From CAYTLW01 sp964438735 (lineage in GTDB: Bacteria > Myxococcota_A > UBA9042), in assembly GCA_964438735.1 (NCBI GenBank), contig CAYTLW010000006.1, positions 1 through 64,000 on the forward strand: a stretch of DNA of 64,000 nt, in the 5' to 3' direction. Under the pieces are notes generated by a model. The model had not been told where the DNA came from, did not search any database, and saw nothing but the letters and a program-made list of their open reading frames with translations. Made by a program: the position numbers and the translations under genes. Shown here piece by piece: positions 9,001 to 17,465 of the stretch. Each line of letters opens with the position of its first letter. Position 1 is the stretch's first letter.

Positions 9001-11791
9001 CCTTCGGGTTGAGGATCTTGGTCGACGAGGTGTCGCTATACGAGCCCAGGTTGTAGCTCTTCGACGAGCTGGTGCCGCTCTCGTACTTGTCGGTCTTGAG
9101 GCAGAGGGCGTCGATGACGTCCTTGCAGATGCCCGGGATCGCCGAGTTGGACACGCTGCAGGCCTGGTGGCTGGCGCACTGCTTGTAGAGGACCGGCGTG
9201 CTCCAATTCCAGTTGCTGCTGCTGTAGGAGCAGTAGGTCGAGGTGCCGGTGCAGCCGCCATAGGCACGCGCGACGAGGACCTTGCCGCCCTTCTCGCTAT
9301 CGCTGCAGGACCACTTCGACTTGAGGATCGAGGTGCCGCACTTGGTCGCCTTCTTGGCGTAGTTGCCGGTGTCGTCGCAGCACTTGGTGCCGGGCTTGCA
9401 CTTCTGGTCGAGCTTGCAGATGCCGGGCGAGCCAGTGGAGGTGACCACGCAGATGTCCGTCGCGCTGCACTGCTTGTAGGTGGCCCAGGTGCTCCAGGCG
9501 TAGTTGGTCGACGAGGTGCTGCAGGTGGTGGACTTGCCGGTGCAGCCTGGGTAGGCGCGGCGTACGAGCACCTTGCCGCCCTTGGACTTGCTCGAGCACT
9601 TGAACTCGCTCTTGAGGATGAAGGTGCCGCACTTGGTCGCCTTGCTGGCGTAGCTGCCCTTGTCGTCGCAGCACTTGCTGCCGGGCTTGCACTGCTGCAC
9701 CACGATCTTCTTGCACACGCCAGGCTTGGCCGCGTCGGCGACCTCACAGGTCTCACCGCCGGCGCACTTCTTGGCGGTCTGCCAGTCCGTCCAGGAGTAG
9801 TTGGACTTGGAGGTGGAGCAGGTGTTGCTCTTGCCGGTGCAGCCGCGGAAGGCCTGGCGCAGCAGGATCGACTTGCCATCGGCGGCGCATTTGTACTCGC
9901 TCGCCTTGACCACGTCGTTGCACTTGGAGGCCTTGGGCTTGATCTTGCCGGCGATGGTGTCGCAGCAGACGCCCGACTTGCAGGCGCACTTGGCCGAGAT
10001 GGACCAGTCCGAGGCGCTCACCTTGCTGACGCAGCCCAGGCAGACCTCGCCTGTCTTCAGATCGCCGTCCTTGTAGCAGGAGTCGCCGATCTTGCACATG
10101 CCGGCGTTGACCTTGACGGTGCACTTGCCGGTGGCCGGATCGCAGGCCGCGGTCTCGCAGTCGCTGGACCCTTCGCAGGGCAGCTTGGCCGAGATGCACT
10201 TGTTCTCTTCGCACTGGTCGATGGTGCACTTGTTGTTGTCGTCGCAGTCGCTCTCGAAGTTGCAGCAGCCCTTGACGACCGTGTGCTTGCACTTGCCCGC
10301 GTCGCACTTGTCGGTGGTGCAGGTGTTGCCGTCATCGCAGCCGGCGTCGTCCTTGCACTCGCCGACCGCGTCATCCTTGCACACGGGCTGCTTGTCGCCC
10401 TGGGCGGTGCAGGTCTGCTTGTCGCCGCAGGTCAGGATGGTCGACCACTGGCTCCAGGACCAGTCGCCCTTGGCGCTGGAGCAGGCGGCCGTGGCCTTGC
10501 CGTCGCAGCCCTCGAAGGCCTCGCGCTTCTGCACTTCCTTGCCGTCGCACTTGTACTCGGTGGAGACCACGGCCGAGCCGCAGAGCGTGCCCGCGCCCTT
10601 GGCCGTGTTGGTGGCCGGGTCGCAGCAGGCGCCGGAGCTGCAGCAGTCCGGCTTGCTGTCGTAGCTGCAGGTGCCGGTCTTGGTGTCGCACTTGCCCGCC
10701 TTGCAGGGGTCGTTGCCGGCGCAATCGACGTCGGCCGAGCAGCAGCCGGCCTTGGCGTTGCCGGCGCACTCGCCAGCGGCGTTGCACTGGTCGCCTTCGG
10801 TACACGCGTTGCCATCGTCGCAGCTGGCGCCGGCCTGTACGGTCCAGGCCTCGGCATCGGCCGCGGCGTCGCACTTCTGGCAGGCGTTGTCGCCGGTCTC
10901 GCCGTCCTTGTAGCAGTTGTTCTCGATCAGGCAGTGGCCCGCCTTGGCCGGGTTGCTGCACTTGCCAGCGGTGCACTTCTCGTCGGTGCACTCGAGCGAA
11001 TCGTCGCAGTCCTTGTCTTCCTTGCAGCCGTCGCCGCCGCAGACCTTGTCCAGGTCGGCGCAGCAATCGCCGTAGCTCTTGCAGCCCGAGTCGCACTGGC
11101 AGGAGGCCTTGCTGTCGTACTTGCCGCACTTGCCCGCGCAGCTGCCGGCCGGTGCCCCGCCGTCGCCGCCTGCATCGGGCTGGGTGATGTCAGGCGTGGT
11201 GGTGTCCGGCTCGCCGGCATCCGTGGTGCCCGCATCATCGCCGCCGCAGACCTGCTTCAGATCGGGGCAGCAGTCGCCATACTGCGCGCACCCGGAGTCG
11301 CACTGGCAGGACGCGCCCTGCTCGTACTTGCCGCACTTGCCGACGCAGCTGCCGGTCACGCCGCCGTCGCCGCTGACGTCGGAGGTGCCGCTATCGGTCG
11401 GGCCGGAGTCGGCCGGTGTCTTGCAAAGCTGCGCGTAGTCGGCGCAGCAGTCGCCCGCACCCTCACAGGCGCTGTTGCACTGGCAGGTGGCGTTGGCGTC
11501 GAACGAGCCGCACTTGCCGGCGCAGGAACCCGCGGGTTGGGCGGTGTCGTTCGTCTTGGGGATCCCGGTATCGGGCGTCGTCTGGGCGCCATCACTGGTG
11601 GTGGCGGTGTCCGCGTTCGACGTCACGTCGAAGCCGATGCTGCTGTCCGTGGCGTCGGCCGTGAAGGTGCCCGCAGGCTGGCCCGAGCCGGCCGGATCAC
11701 CGCAACCGGCCGCCATCAATGCGACGACGGCTGCAACGGTCCAGGCAGCGTGACAGGATGTCCAGGTCCAACGGCGCTGATGCTTGTTCAT
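6050..11791 (-). CDS. Giant lipoprotein with four somatomedin-B-like domains and tandem 266-residue repeats
   Basis: A predicted 1,913-residue lipoprotein: signal sequence with lipobox AAGC (Cys30), then an acidic Thr/Asp linker. Three eight-cysteine modules at about 89-123, 148-182 and 217-251, and a fourth at the C-terminus (about 1876-1913), have the CxGKC...CQCxxxC...DCC...C spacing of somatomedin-B domains. Between them come a CDD/CTxxxC-type Cys-rich part, seven Cys/Ser/Trp modules of about 70 residues (KCG..I..S.YKC ... GCTG.S..CS) and four beta-rich modules of about 170 residues (DKYE..., DYFKY..., NGCC), the last eight alternating as four tandem units. The beta module recalls pre-peptidase C-terminal (PPC-like) folds. 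The ATG at 11791 has GAGG upstream and directly precedes the signal sequence. Function unknown; probably extracellular adhesion or matrix binding. Confidence 0.8.
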   Translation of the reverse strand: MNKHQRRWTWTSCHAAWTVAAVVALMAAGCGDPAGSGQPAGTFTADATDSSIGFDVTSNADTATTSDGAQTTPDTGIPKTNDTAQPAGSCAGKCGSFDANATCQCNSACEGAGDCCADYAQLCKTPADSGPTDSGTSDVSGDGGVTGSCVGKCGKYEQGASCQCDSGCAQYGDCCPDLKQVCGGDDAGTTDAGEPDTTTPDITQPDAGGDGGAPAGSCAGKCGKYDSKASCQCDSGCKSYGDCCADLDKVCGGDGCKEDKDCDDSLECTDEKCTAGKCSNPAKAGHCLIENNCYKDGETGDNACQKCDAAADAEAWTVQAGASCDDGNACTEGDQCNAAGECAGNAKAGCCSADVDCAGNDPCKAGKCDTKTGTCSYDSKPDCCSSGACCDPATNTAKGAGTLCGSAVVSTEYKCDGKEVQKREAFEGCDGKATAACSSAKGDWSWSQWSTILTCGDKQTCTAQGDKQPVCKDDAVGECKDDAGCDDGNTCTTDKCDAGKCKHTVVKGCCNFESDCDDNNKCTIDQCEENKCISAKLPCEGSSDCETAACDPATGKCTVKVNAGMCKIGDSCYKDGDLKTGEVCLGCVSKVSASDWSISAKCACKSGVCCDTIAGKIKPKASKCNDVVKASEYKCAADGKSILLRQAFRGCTGKSNTCSTSKSNYSWTDWQTAKKCAGGETCEVADAAKPGVCKKIVVQQCKPGSKCCDDKGSYASKATKCGTFILKSEFKCSSKSKGGKVLVRRAYPGCTGKSTTCSTSSTNYAWSTWATYKQCSATDICVVTSTGSPGICKLDQKCKPGTKCCDDTGNYAKKATKCGTSILKSKWSCSDSEKGGKVLVARAYGGCTGTSTYCSYSSSNWNWSTPVLYKQCASHQACSVSNSAIPGICKDVIDALCLKTDKYESGTSSSKSYNLGSYSDTSSTKILNPKVHFKSPTDKDYLKYKIMDNSNLYAPKVEIEWSASQKVSLCAYYRCEKGAGGKNCKKVTCPSGFKSSTSSVVSSTSGNGCCVTTTAAKGKLKWLPVPSSGTNKTGWVYFNVKNASPICQEVNIKLSFGEKAQAQCKPNTTCCDSKGNIKAQKSKCGTKIEKSEYKCSSSAKSGNVMRRSAYRGCIGSSAYCSISSSNYSWTGWTIFKNCTSSQVCSVTSINTPGTCKTASDVTCGKYDKYEIGSKSTTNSYYLGAFDDSSAAKLMSPNVHFYSKYDSDYFRYNIADKTNLTNPKVHVEFEGTAEKVSLCAWYRCKKGTGGKNCAPVKCPAGTATSTNFLVSSVSPNGCCMTSKKATLAFNPNAAGTTDETGTVYFRATNAGPVCQYVKIKTVFGAKQQTQCTPNTTCCTSAGTYSSKNTKCKTNTMKTEYKCSSSLKGASVLKRTAHPGCVGTSTYCSSLSTYWAWSGWSSYKKCSSSEVCSVTSTTTPGTCKPAVSPLCSKFDKYDKSTSVSSAYNLGNYDDTSAAKYISPKVHFDSKYDFEYFKYHINDKFNLTDPKVGVEWTGADQVKVCGYFRCDKGAGGKNCSKQSCPAGTTPTFSFSVSSTNPNGCCKTATKSSFAFNPGAPGTTNESGWAYLRFSNASNICQEVTVKLTFGSKSQTQCTPNSTCCTSAGTYAAKTTKCSSSVIDTQYKCSSASQSGNVLVRKSYKGCTGSSTTCSSSSSNKNWTGWTIFKNCTSSQICSVTSTTVPGICKTVGSGGKICGLSDKYEGGFSTTSAYNLGTYKDSSKAIVIDPDVHFKTTYDSDYFKWSIADSSILSDPRVYLDWTASEDLEVCGYYRCNNGGSGKNCAPVSCPAGTTKSTNYVVSSSSPNGCCKLAKKGTIDFSVNAPGTTNETGWGYMRIRNKSKVCQWVNVKVGFGGSKVACGDGQLQSGESSCTADKGSCLGKCGKYDSKAACQCDSQCAALKDCCWDKNLLCDG
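6226..9343 (-). repeat. Four tandem coding repeats of about 800 bp
   Basis: Inside the giant lipoprotein gene, equivalent Lys codons of the Cys-rich submodule fall at 9343, 8545, 7747 and 6955, giving steps of 798, 798 and 792 bp. Each unit encodes a Cys/Ser/Trp submodule followed by a beta-rich submodule beginning near DKYE. The copies have diverged in sequence while keeping length and cysteine spacing, which fits serial duplication of a folded domain pair. Confidence 0.8.
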
Positions 11792-12007
11792 GGGTCCCTC
11801 TCGTAGGTCCGGCGATTGGCGCGTTCGGCGACACAATACGGGTTCACGCGCGCGAGCCAGGGCGGCAGGCGACGAAGCCTATAGGACCCCCTGGGGGAGG
11901 GCAAGGTGGATTGGGGGGGTGAGTTGTAACCTGTGGATGGGCTTTCGGATCTTGGGGTGGGGTGGGTTGGCCCCACGTGGCTTGTCGCGCCGACGGCTGG
12001 GACCGTC

Positions 12008-12586
12008 CTAGCCGAAATAAGGCGGCTCGTTGCCAGGAATCCACTTGATGTTGCAGCCGATGGACGGGACCTGCTCTGGCGGTAGCACGCGGCCGGCGAT
12101 GGTGGCGTGCACGGCGTTGCGCAGGTCGCCGCCGGTGACCGGCAGGCCGTTGCCGGGTCGGCTGTCGTCGAACTGGCCGCGGTAGGTGAGGCGGCCGGTG
12201 CCGTCGAAGACGTAGAAGTCGGGTGTGCAGGCGGCTTTGAAGGCCTTGGCTACGTCCTGGGTCTCGTCGTAGAGGTAGGGGAAGGTGTAGCCCCAGTTCT
12301 TGACCTCTTCGACCATCTTGTCGGGCGCATCGTCGGGGTAGCGGTCGACGTTATTGCTGCCGATGGCGACCATGGCGGCGCCCAGCTGGTCGATCTCGCG
12401 GCCGAACTCGGCCAGGCCCTCGCGTAGATGTTTGACGTAGGGGCAGTGGTTGGAGATGAAGGCGACCACCAGGGCGGGGGCGTGGGCGAAGTCGTCGCGT
12501 TTGTAGGGTTTGCCGCCGCCGTCGGGCAGCTGAAAATCGGGGCAGGGCGTGCCCAGGGGCAGCATGGTGGAGTGGACTGCGACCAT
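12008..12586 (-). CDS. Thioredoxin-fold redoxin (AhpC/TSA-like)
   Basis: A 192-residue soluble protein of the redoxin/AhpC-TSA family with the thioredoxin fold. It starts with the typical lead LGTPCPDFQLPDGGG and carries the active-site region SNHCPYVKH, where a single cysteine replaces the CxxC pair, plus the cis-Pro neighbourhood CTPDFYVFD. Such proteins usually act as peroxiredoxin-like or thiol-disulfide proteins; the substrate cannot be read here. No signal peptide is seen, so it should be cytoplasmic. The ATG at 12586 has GGAG seven bases upstream. It is a single gene, divergent from the PAP2-like gene at 12.8 kb. The 216-bp gap towards the giant lipoprotein gene is G-rich and shows no gene. 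Confidence 0.85.
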   Translation of the reverse strand: MVAVHSTMLPLGTPCPDFQLPDGGGKPYKRDDFAHAPALVVAFISNHCPYVKHLREGLAEFGREIDQLGAAMVAIGSNNVDRYPDDAPDKMVEEVKNWGYTFPYLYDETQDVAKAFKAACTPDFYVFDGTGRLTYRGQFDDSRPGNGLPVTGGDLRNAVHATIAGRVLPPEQVPSIGCNIKWIPGNEPPYFG

Positions 12587-12763
12587 GGTGTTCTCCGTGT
12601 CTGATGGGCCGCGCCGGCGCGGCGTCGCAGTGGTAGCAGAGGTGGCGCGACACGGCCAGGGGAGCGCTCACAGCGCCGTTGGGATCGCGAAGTTGACGCG
12701 CCGCCGGCGATAGGCGCAGATCGGGGCCTTCCTCCGGACGGCCGGCGCCGTCACCTGACCCGG

Positions 12764-14044
12764 ATGCCGATGACCGTCATCGCCCAAGCCGCTGCATTTG
12801 ATGTTCGCGTCGTCGCGGCACGCCTGTATCGCGAGCTGGGGCTGGTGGCGTTGCTGACGGTGATCCTGGGGCTGGGCGGTGTGCTGGCGCATCACCTGTC
12901 GGCCTTGCCGAGCAGTTATACCTGGCTGCGACCGCTGTCGATCCTGGTCAACGTGATGGGGCGGCCCTTCTTCCCGCTGGCCATCATCGCCGCCTGGGTA
13001 CTCGGCGCGGGTGCCGCGGGTCGACTGCCCACGTTGGCGGACATGCGCGCGGCCGTGGGGCGGGAGCCCGGGTTCGAGCGCGCGGTGGTGATGCGCGCGG
13101 TGGTGGCGGCGCTCGTCGTGGTCGCGATCGACGCCACGATCTGGGAGCGCGACGCCTTCGATCGACTGCTGATGGCGGCCATCGGGGCCTTCCTGGGCGC
13201 CCGCACGACATCGCCGCGGCAGGTGGCACAGGTGCTGGTCGAGGTCGGCTTCGTGGCCGTGGCGTTCAGCCTCATCTCCTACGGCTTCACCATCTACAAA
13301 GCGCTCCTCTTTCGAGTCGTGGAGCCCAACGACAAGACCCTTATCGCCATCGAGAGCGTCTTTACGGGCGGCCAGGCTCCCCATCGCCTGCTGACCGGCT
13401 GGGCAGCGCAACATCCATGGCTGATCGTGCTCAGCGACCGCGTCTACTACCTGCTCTTCGACCACATGTTCGTGGTCTCGGCCTTTCTGACCGGCTTTGG
13501 TCGGCGCGGCCTTCGCCTGGAGTACCTCGGCGCGTTGGGCCTGTGCTACCTGATCGGCGGCATCAGCTACTACTGCTACGCCGGCCTGGGCCCCGTCTTC
13601 CACGACCCGGCCACCTACGCCTTCCTGCGTGAATTGCCGCTGACCAGCAACTGGTATCACAACGCACTGGCGCGCAACACGATGGCCGCACGGGACGGCA
13701 CCTTGAAGGTGATCCAGAGCTACGAGTTCATCGCCTGCGTGCCCAGTCTGCACATCGCACACGAGCTGGTCATGCTCTGGTACGGCCGCCACTCGCGCAT
13801 CTTCCTCGGCCTGTCGCTGGCCTTCACCGCGGTCACGCTGCTGGCGGTGGTGGTGCTTGGCTGGCACTACCCCATCGACATCGTCACCGGCCTGATGCTG
13901 GCCGCGCTCGCCGTGGGCATCGCGCGCTGGCAGCGTGGGCGCCTGCTGCCGCGAGTACTGGACGAGTACGTGGTCGGCGGTGCACCTTCGGAACCGGCAA
14001 GTGAAGAAGCCGACGAGCACGGGCTGACCGGGGAGGCAGGCTGA
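12764..14044 (+). CDS. PAP2-superfamily integral membrane enzyme
   Basis: A 426-residue polytopic membrane protein. The second half has the PAP2 / inositolphosphotransferase-type signature: ACVPSLHIAHE (the CPSLH form of the SGH motif) and, about 60 residues on, GWHYPIDIVTG with the conserved His and Asp. Family members dephosphorylate lipid phosphates or transfer phospho-head groups in the membrane; which applies here is open. The N-terminal half consists of several hydrophobic segments without a clear family. Two ATGs (12764 and 12770) are possible and neither has a strong ribosome binding site. The stop is 2 bp before the antiporter start, so the two genes are probably translationally coupled. 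Confidence 0.75.
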   Translation: MPMTVIAQAAAFDVRVVAARLYRELGLVALLTVILGLGGVLAHHLSALPSSYTWLRPLSILVNVMGRPFFPLAIIAAWVLGAGAAGRLPTLADMRAAVGREPGFERAVVMRAVVAALVVVAIDATIWERDAFDRLLMAAIGAFLGARTTSPRQVAQVLVEVGFVAVAFSLISYGFTIYKALLFRVVEPNDKTLIAIESVFTGGQAPHRLLTGWAAQHPWLIVLSDRVYYLLFDHMFVVSAFLTGFGRRGLRLEYLGALGLCYLIGGISYYCYAGLGPVFHDPATYAFLRELPLTSNWYHNALARNTMAARDGTLKVIQSYEFIACVPSLHIAHELVMLWYGRHSRIFLGLSLAFTAVTLLAVVVLGWHYPIDIVTGLMLAALAVGIARWQRGRLLPRVLDEYVVGGAPSEPASEEADEHGLTGEAG

Positions 14045-14046
14045 CG

Positions 14047-15984
14047 ATGGCGCTGGAGCACTGGCACCTGCTGTCGCTGGTCGTCGCCTTCGGGCTGGTC
14101 TCGCTGGCCTCCGATCGCATCGGTGCATCCTTTCGTCACTATCGGCTGCCGCTGATCACCGGCTTCCTGTTCACGGGCGTGCTGGCCGGCCCCTATTCGC
14201 TGGATCTGATCTCGCGCGAGACGGTGCAGGGCCTGCACTTCGTCGACCAGGTCTCCCTGGCGGTGATCGCTTTCGCCGCCGGCAACGAGCTCTACATCGA
14301 GGAGCTGCGGAGCCGCTTGCGCAACATCATCTGGCTGACCGTCGGGCTGGTCGTCTGCACTTTCGTATTGGGGGTCGTCGCCATCTACCTGCTGGCCGAC
14401 TACATCCCCTTCATGGCCGACCTGTCACCGACCGGTCGGCTGGCTGTGGCCCTGCTCGCCGCCGCCATCCTGATCGCCCGCTCGCCCTCCTCCGCCATCG
14501 CCATCGTCAACGAGATGCGCGCCAACGGTCCCTTCGCCAAGACCGCCTTGGGCGTGACCGTGGGCACCGATATCGTGGTCATCGTCGTCTTTGCCACCTG
14601 CTTCTCCGTGGCAACGGGCCTGCTGTCGACCGGCCCCTATCACCTGGGCAGCCTCGGCGTGCTGGTCGTGGAGTTGTTCGGTTCAGTCGCCATCGGCTGT
14701 GCGGTGGGCTGGCTGTTGGACGCGTTCTTGAAACGCGCGGTGAACATCCTGCTGCGCAAGATCGTGGTCCTGGTGGCCGGCTACGCGGTCTTTGCCGGTA
14801 GCGCTCAGTTGCTGGATTGGTCCAGTGTGGCCCTGCCCGTGCACATCCACGTCGAGCCTCTGCTGGTCTGCATGGTGGCCAGCTTCTGGCTGACCAACTT
14901 CAGCGACGCCGACGCGCGTACCGGCTTCACCCGCCTGCTGCACCGCGTCTCGCCGCCGGTCTACGTGGCGTTCTTCACCCTTACCGGCGCTTCGCTCGAG
15001 CTGTCCGTGCTGCCGGATACCTGGCACCTGGCCCTGGCATTCTTCGGTATCCGCCTCGCCGGCATCTGGCTCGGCGCCCACGCTGGCGGCCTGGTCACGG
15101 GTTCCAGGGCGCGCTATCGCCGCATCGGCTGGATGGCCTACATCACCCAAGCGGGCGTCGCCCTCGGTCTGGCCAAGAACGTCGCCAGCGCATTCCCCAC
15201 CTGGGGCCCCGGCTTCGCCACCACCATCGTCGCTCTCATCGTCTTCAACCAGGTGGTTGGACCACCGCTGATGAAGCTGTCCATCTCCCTGGCCGGCGAA
15301 GATCGCAGCCGCGGTGATACCGCCGCTTTCGACGGCGATCGCGACGTGCTTATCGTCGGCGTCGAGGGCCAATCCCTGGCCCTGGCGCACATGCTCCGCG
15401 AAAGCGGCTGGCAGGTCCGCATGGCCTGTCCGGACTCCACCGAACGACGCCAGGTAGGCGACCAGGACATCTGGGTCGAGCCCATGGAGACCATCGACCT
15501 GGACGCCCTGCAGAAGCTGGGCGGCGACGGCGTCGACGCCATCGTGTCCATGCTCGATGACCAGCAAAACCTGGCCATCTGTGAGCTCGCCTACCAGCAC
15601 TTCGGCACCCGCGTCCTGGTCGCGCGACTCGACGACGGCAAATTCCTGCCGCGCTACGACGAGCTGGACGTCGTCGTCATCGATCCACGCGCCGCCGTAG
15701 TCGGTCTGCTCGAGCGCGCCGTGCGCTCCCCCACCTCGGCCGCCCTGCTCCTGGGCAAAGACGCCGGCCAGGACATGATCGACGTGGACGTGGCCAACAA
15801 GGACCTGTCGGGAGTCGCCGTCCGAGACCTGCGCCTGCCCCTGGACGTAGCCCTGCTCTACGTGCACCGCGAAGGCACGATGATCCAATCCAAAGGCACG
15901 ACCAAGCTACAGGTGGGCGACCGAGTCACGCTGAGCGGACCCGTCGAATGCCTCGAAAAGGCCACCCTGAAGCTCGGCGGCTGA
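14047..15984 (+). CDS. CPA2-type cation/proton antiporter with TrkA-like regulatory domains
   Basis: A 645-residue antiporter of the monovalent cation:proton CPA2 family (KefB/RosB type). Residues about 1-420 contain a dozen or so membrane segments, including ARSPSSAIAIVNEMRANGPF and GVTVGTDIVVIVVF, the region of the conserved ion-binding Asp. Residues about 435-555 form a Rossmann-like TrkA-N domain (DVLIVGVEGQSLALAHML), somewhat degenerate in its Gly motif, and about 570-645 form a TrkA-C-like ligand-binding domain. It would exchange K+ or Na+ for H+ at the inner membrane under nucleotide control. The start lies 2 bp after the PAP2 gene with GGAGG 10 bp upstream, and an inverted repeat (ctgacc/ggtcag, 15981-15996) covers the stop codon. 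Confidence 0.85.
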   Translation: MALEHWHLLSLVVAFGLVSLASDRIGASFRHYRLPLITGFLFTGVLAGPYSLDLISRETVQGLHFVDQVSLAVIAFAAGNELYIEELRSRLRNIIWLTVGLVVCTFVLGVVAIYLLADYIPFMADLSPTGRLAVALLAAAILIARSPSSAIAIVNEMRANGPFAKTALGVTVGTDIVVIVVFATCFSVATGLLSTGPYHLGSLGVLVVELFGSVAIGCAVGWLLDAFLKRAVNILLRKIVVLVAGYAVFAGSAQLLDWSSVALPVHIHVEPLLVCMVASFWLTNFSDADARTGFTRLLHRVSPPVYVAFFTLTGASLELSVLPDTWHLALAFFGIRLAGIWLGAHAGGLVTGSRARYRRIGWMAYITQAGVALGLAKNVASAFPTWGPGFATTIVALIVFNQVVGPPLMKLSISLAGEDRSRGDTAAFDGDRDVLIVGVEGQSLALAHMLRESGWQVRMACPDSTERRQVGDQDIWVEPMETIDLDALQKLGGDGVDAIVSMLDDQQNLAICELAYQHFGTRVLVARLDDGKFLPRYDELDVVVIDPRAAVVGLLERAVRSPTSAALLLGKDAGQDMIDVDVANKDLSGVAVRDLRLPLDVALLYVHREGTMIQSKGTTKLQVGDRVTLSGPVECLEKATLKLGG

Positions 15985-16003
15985 CCAGACGGTCAGCAAT
16001 CGC

Positions 16004-16067
16004 ACTTGACACCTTTTCATCCATTCGAAGCACTGAAAGCCCATGCTCCAGAGGGTCAGGTATTGAC
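16004..16067 (+). repeat. 64-bp interspersed repeat, copy 1
   Basis: First of two head-to-tail 64-bp units downstream of the antiporter gene. It begins acttgacacctttt and ends gggtcaggtattgac. By eye it shares about 55 of 64 bases with the next unit and about 53 of 64 with the inverted copy at 17402; the two ends are invariant and the middle varies. Confidence 0.8.
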
Positions 16068-16131
16068 ACTTGACACCTTTATACCCGTTCGTCGCACTGA
16101 AAGCCCTCGCTCCAGGGGGTCAGGTATTGAC
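16068..16131 (+). repeat. 64-bp interspersed repeat, copy 2
   Basis: Second unit, directly abutting copy 1 and of exactly equal length. A partial further unit start (acctgaca) follows. The outer sequences, gacacc and ggtcaggtattgacacttgacacc, have partial dyad symmetry, as in REP-like elements. Confidence 0.8.
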
Positions 16132-16198
16132 ACCTGACATCTGCAGAGCTGAGGGGCGTCCGCGGGGCATCCGGGCCTGAGGCCTTTGACGCTTGCAG

Positions 16199-17350
16199 CT
16201 ACGGCGCCAACCGCATTTCGACCTGGGTGCCGTGGTCCTTCGGAGGCGCCTTCAGCCACATCAGCGCTTCGGCCTCGCCGCGCACGTGAGCACCAAAGAA
16301 GGCGCCGAGCCAGCCCTTGGTGATGTCGATGGCCTTCGCTACCGGTATGTAGGTGAACGCCTCGCCGGGCTTCGTCTGCCGCGTACCGTCACCACAGCCG
16401 GGCTTGAAGCCGTCAGCCATGCCGCACAAGTCGGACACCGAAAGGTGCCCTGCATCGATGATTTCCACCTTCCACGCGGGCGGGTTGGCGTCGTTGAAGT
16501 TGCCGCGGATCAGCTTGTTGCCGTACTCGGTGATTGAGTTGTCCTCGGTAGCAACGAAAAAGAGTACGGGCTCGGAGATATTGGCCAGGGTCACGCCCGG
16601 CGGCAAAGGGCTCTCGAAAGGCGCCAGCAGGCCTGCGGCAGCCAACACCCGATCGTCCGTCTCGGCCACGCGGCCAGTCGTCACGCTACCGAAGCTGTGG
16701 CCGAAAGCCCCGACACGACCTTCATCGAAACGGCCGCGCAGCTCGGCCGGCAGGGCATCACCAGGCCCGAGCACGGTGTCCAACAGGAAGCTGACGTCGG
16801 CGGCGCGCGTGTTCAGGAAGGCCTCGGTCATGCCCTCGTAATTGCCGGCGAGCTTGTCGAACATCGTGCCGCCGGTGTGGTCGGCGGCGATCACCGCGAA
16901 GCCGTGGCTGGCCAGGTACTCGGCCAGGCTGAAGCTGGAAAAGCGGGCGCAGAGATGACAGTGCGAGAAAGTGAGTACGGGCCACCGCCACCCCTTCAGC
17001 GGCGTGGCATCGCGTGTGGCCGTGGTCTTGGCGTTGGTGCAATTAGTGGGAGCGTCGGCAAGCACAACGGCCAGCCCGTCGCGATCGGTGCCGGCCGCGG
17101 CGAAGAACTGCACGCCCTCGCCCCCTCCGGCCGTGTCGGCGGCGGCGGGATACCAGATTTCGACCCTCAGGCTGCGATCACGGTCGGCGTCGTGCAGCTC
17201 GATGGTGCGATGGCCCACTGGGTGGGCGCCCGCCTTTGTGTAATCAAACGGGCCCGTGGGCTCGCTGACGGTAGGCGAATCGTCGGTCTGCGACTCGCCC
17301 GCGCAGGCAACGGAAAGGGCACAGGCAACAATCAGCAGACGGCGGGTCAT
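16199..17350 (-). CDS. Alpha/beta hydrolase, predicted lipoprotein
   Basis: A 383-residue alpha/beta hydrolase resembling PAF-acetylhydrolase/dienelactone-hydrolase-like enzymes. An N-terminal hydrophobic stretch ends in SVACAGE, a slightly atypical lipobox, so it is probably exported and lipid-anchored. The nucleophile elbow is GHSFGS; a likely acid lies near VATEDNS and the catalytic His in DAGHLS. An oxyanion-side motif (FSHCHLCAR) carries two unusual cysteines. The ATG at 17350 has GGAAAG upstream and directly precedes the signal; the longer in-frame start at 17389 adds a basic tail and is less likely. The gene stands alone, bracketed by 64-bp repeats in opposite orientation. Substrate unknown. 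Confidence 0.75.
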   Translation of the reverse strand: MTRRLLIVACALSVACAGESQTDDSPTVSEPTGPFDYTKAGAHPVGHRTIELHDADRDRSLRVEIWYPAAADTAGGGEGVQFFAAAGTDRDGLAVVLADAPTNCTNAKTTATRDATPLKGWRWPVLTFSHCHLCARFSSFSLAEYLASHGFAVIAADHTGGTMFDKLAGNYEGMTEAFLNTRAADVSFLLDTVLGPGDALPAELRGRFDEGRVGAFGHSFGSVTTGRVAETDDRVLAAAGLLAPFESPLPPGVTLANISEPVLFFVATEDNSITEYGNKLIRGNFNDANPPAWKVEIIDAGHLSVSDLCGMADGFKPGCGDGTRQTKPGEAFTYIPVAKAIDITKGWLGAFFGAHVRGEAEALMWLKAPPKDHGTQVEMRLAP

Positions 17351-17401
17351 GGTCTTTCCAACAGGCTGTTCACGCCGTGATTTGCGCAAAAGACGTCAAG
17401 T

Positions 17402-17465
17402 GTCAATACCTGACCCTCTGGGATGAGGCTCTTCAGTGCCGCGAATGGATGCAAAGGTGTCAAGT
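17402..17465 (-). repeat. 64-bp interspersed repeat, copy 3 (inverted)
   Basis: Read on the minus strand this is another complete 64-bp unit with the same ends as copies 1 and 2. A further partial unit (gggtcaggcattgac on minus, 17466-17480) abuts it. The stop codon of the neighbouring ABC ATPase gene (17460-17462) lies inside this copy, and the partial unit encodes its last residues. Confidence 0.8.

Noticed and set aside
6602..11806. Open plus-strand frame of more than 1,700 codons opposite the giant lipoprotein gene
   Set aside because: It is an antisense shadow: Ala/Gly/Val/Leu-rich with no domain, while the minus strand has signal peptide, repeats and cysteine spacing.
12668..14128. Minus-strand frame opposite the PAP2-like gene
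   Set aside because: Gln/His/Arg-rich antisense shadow without a family.
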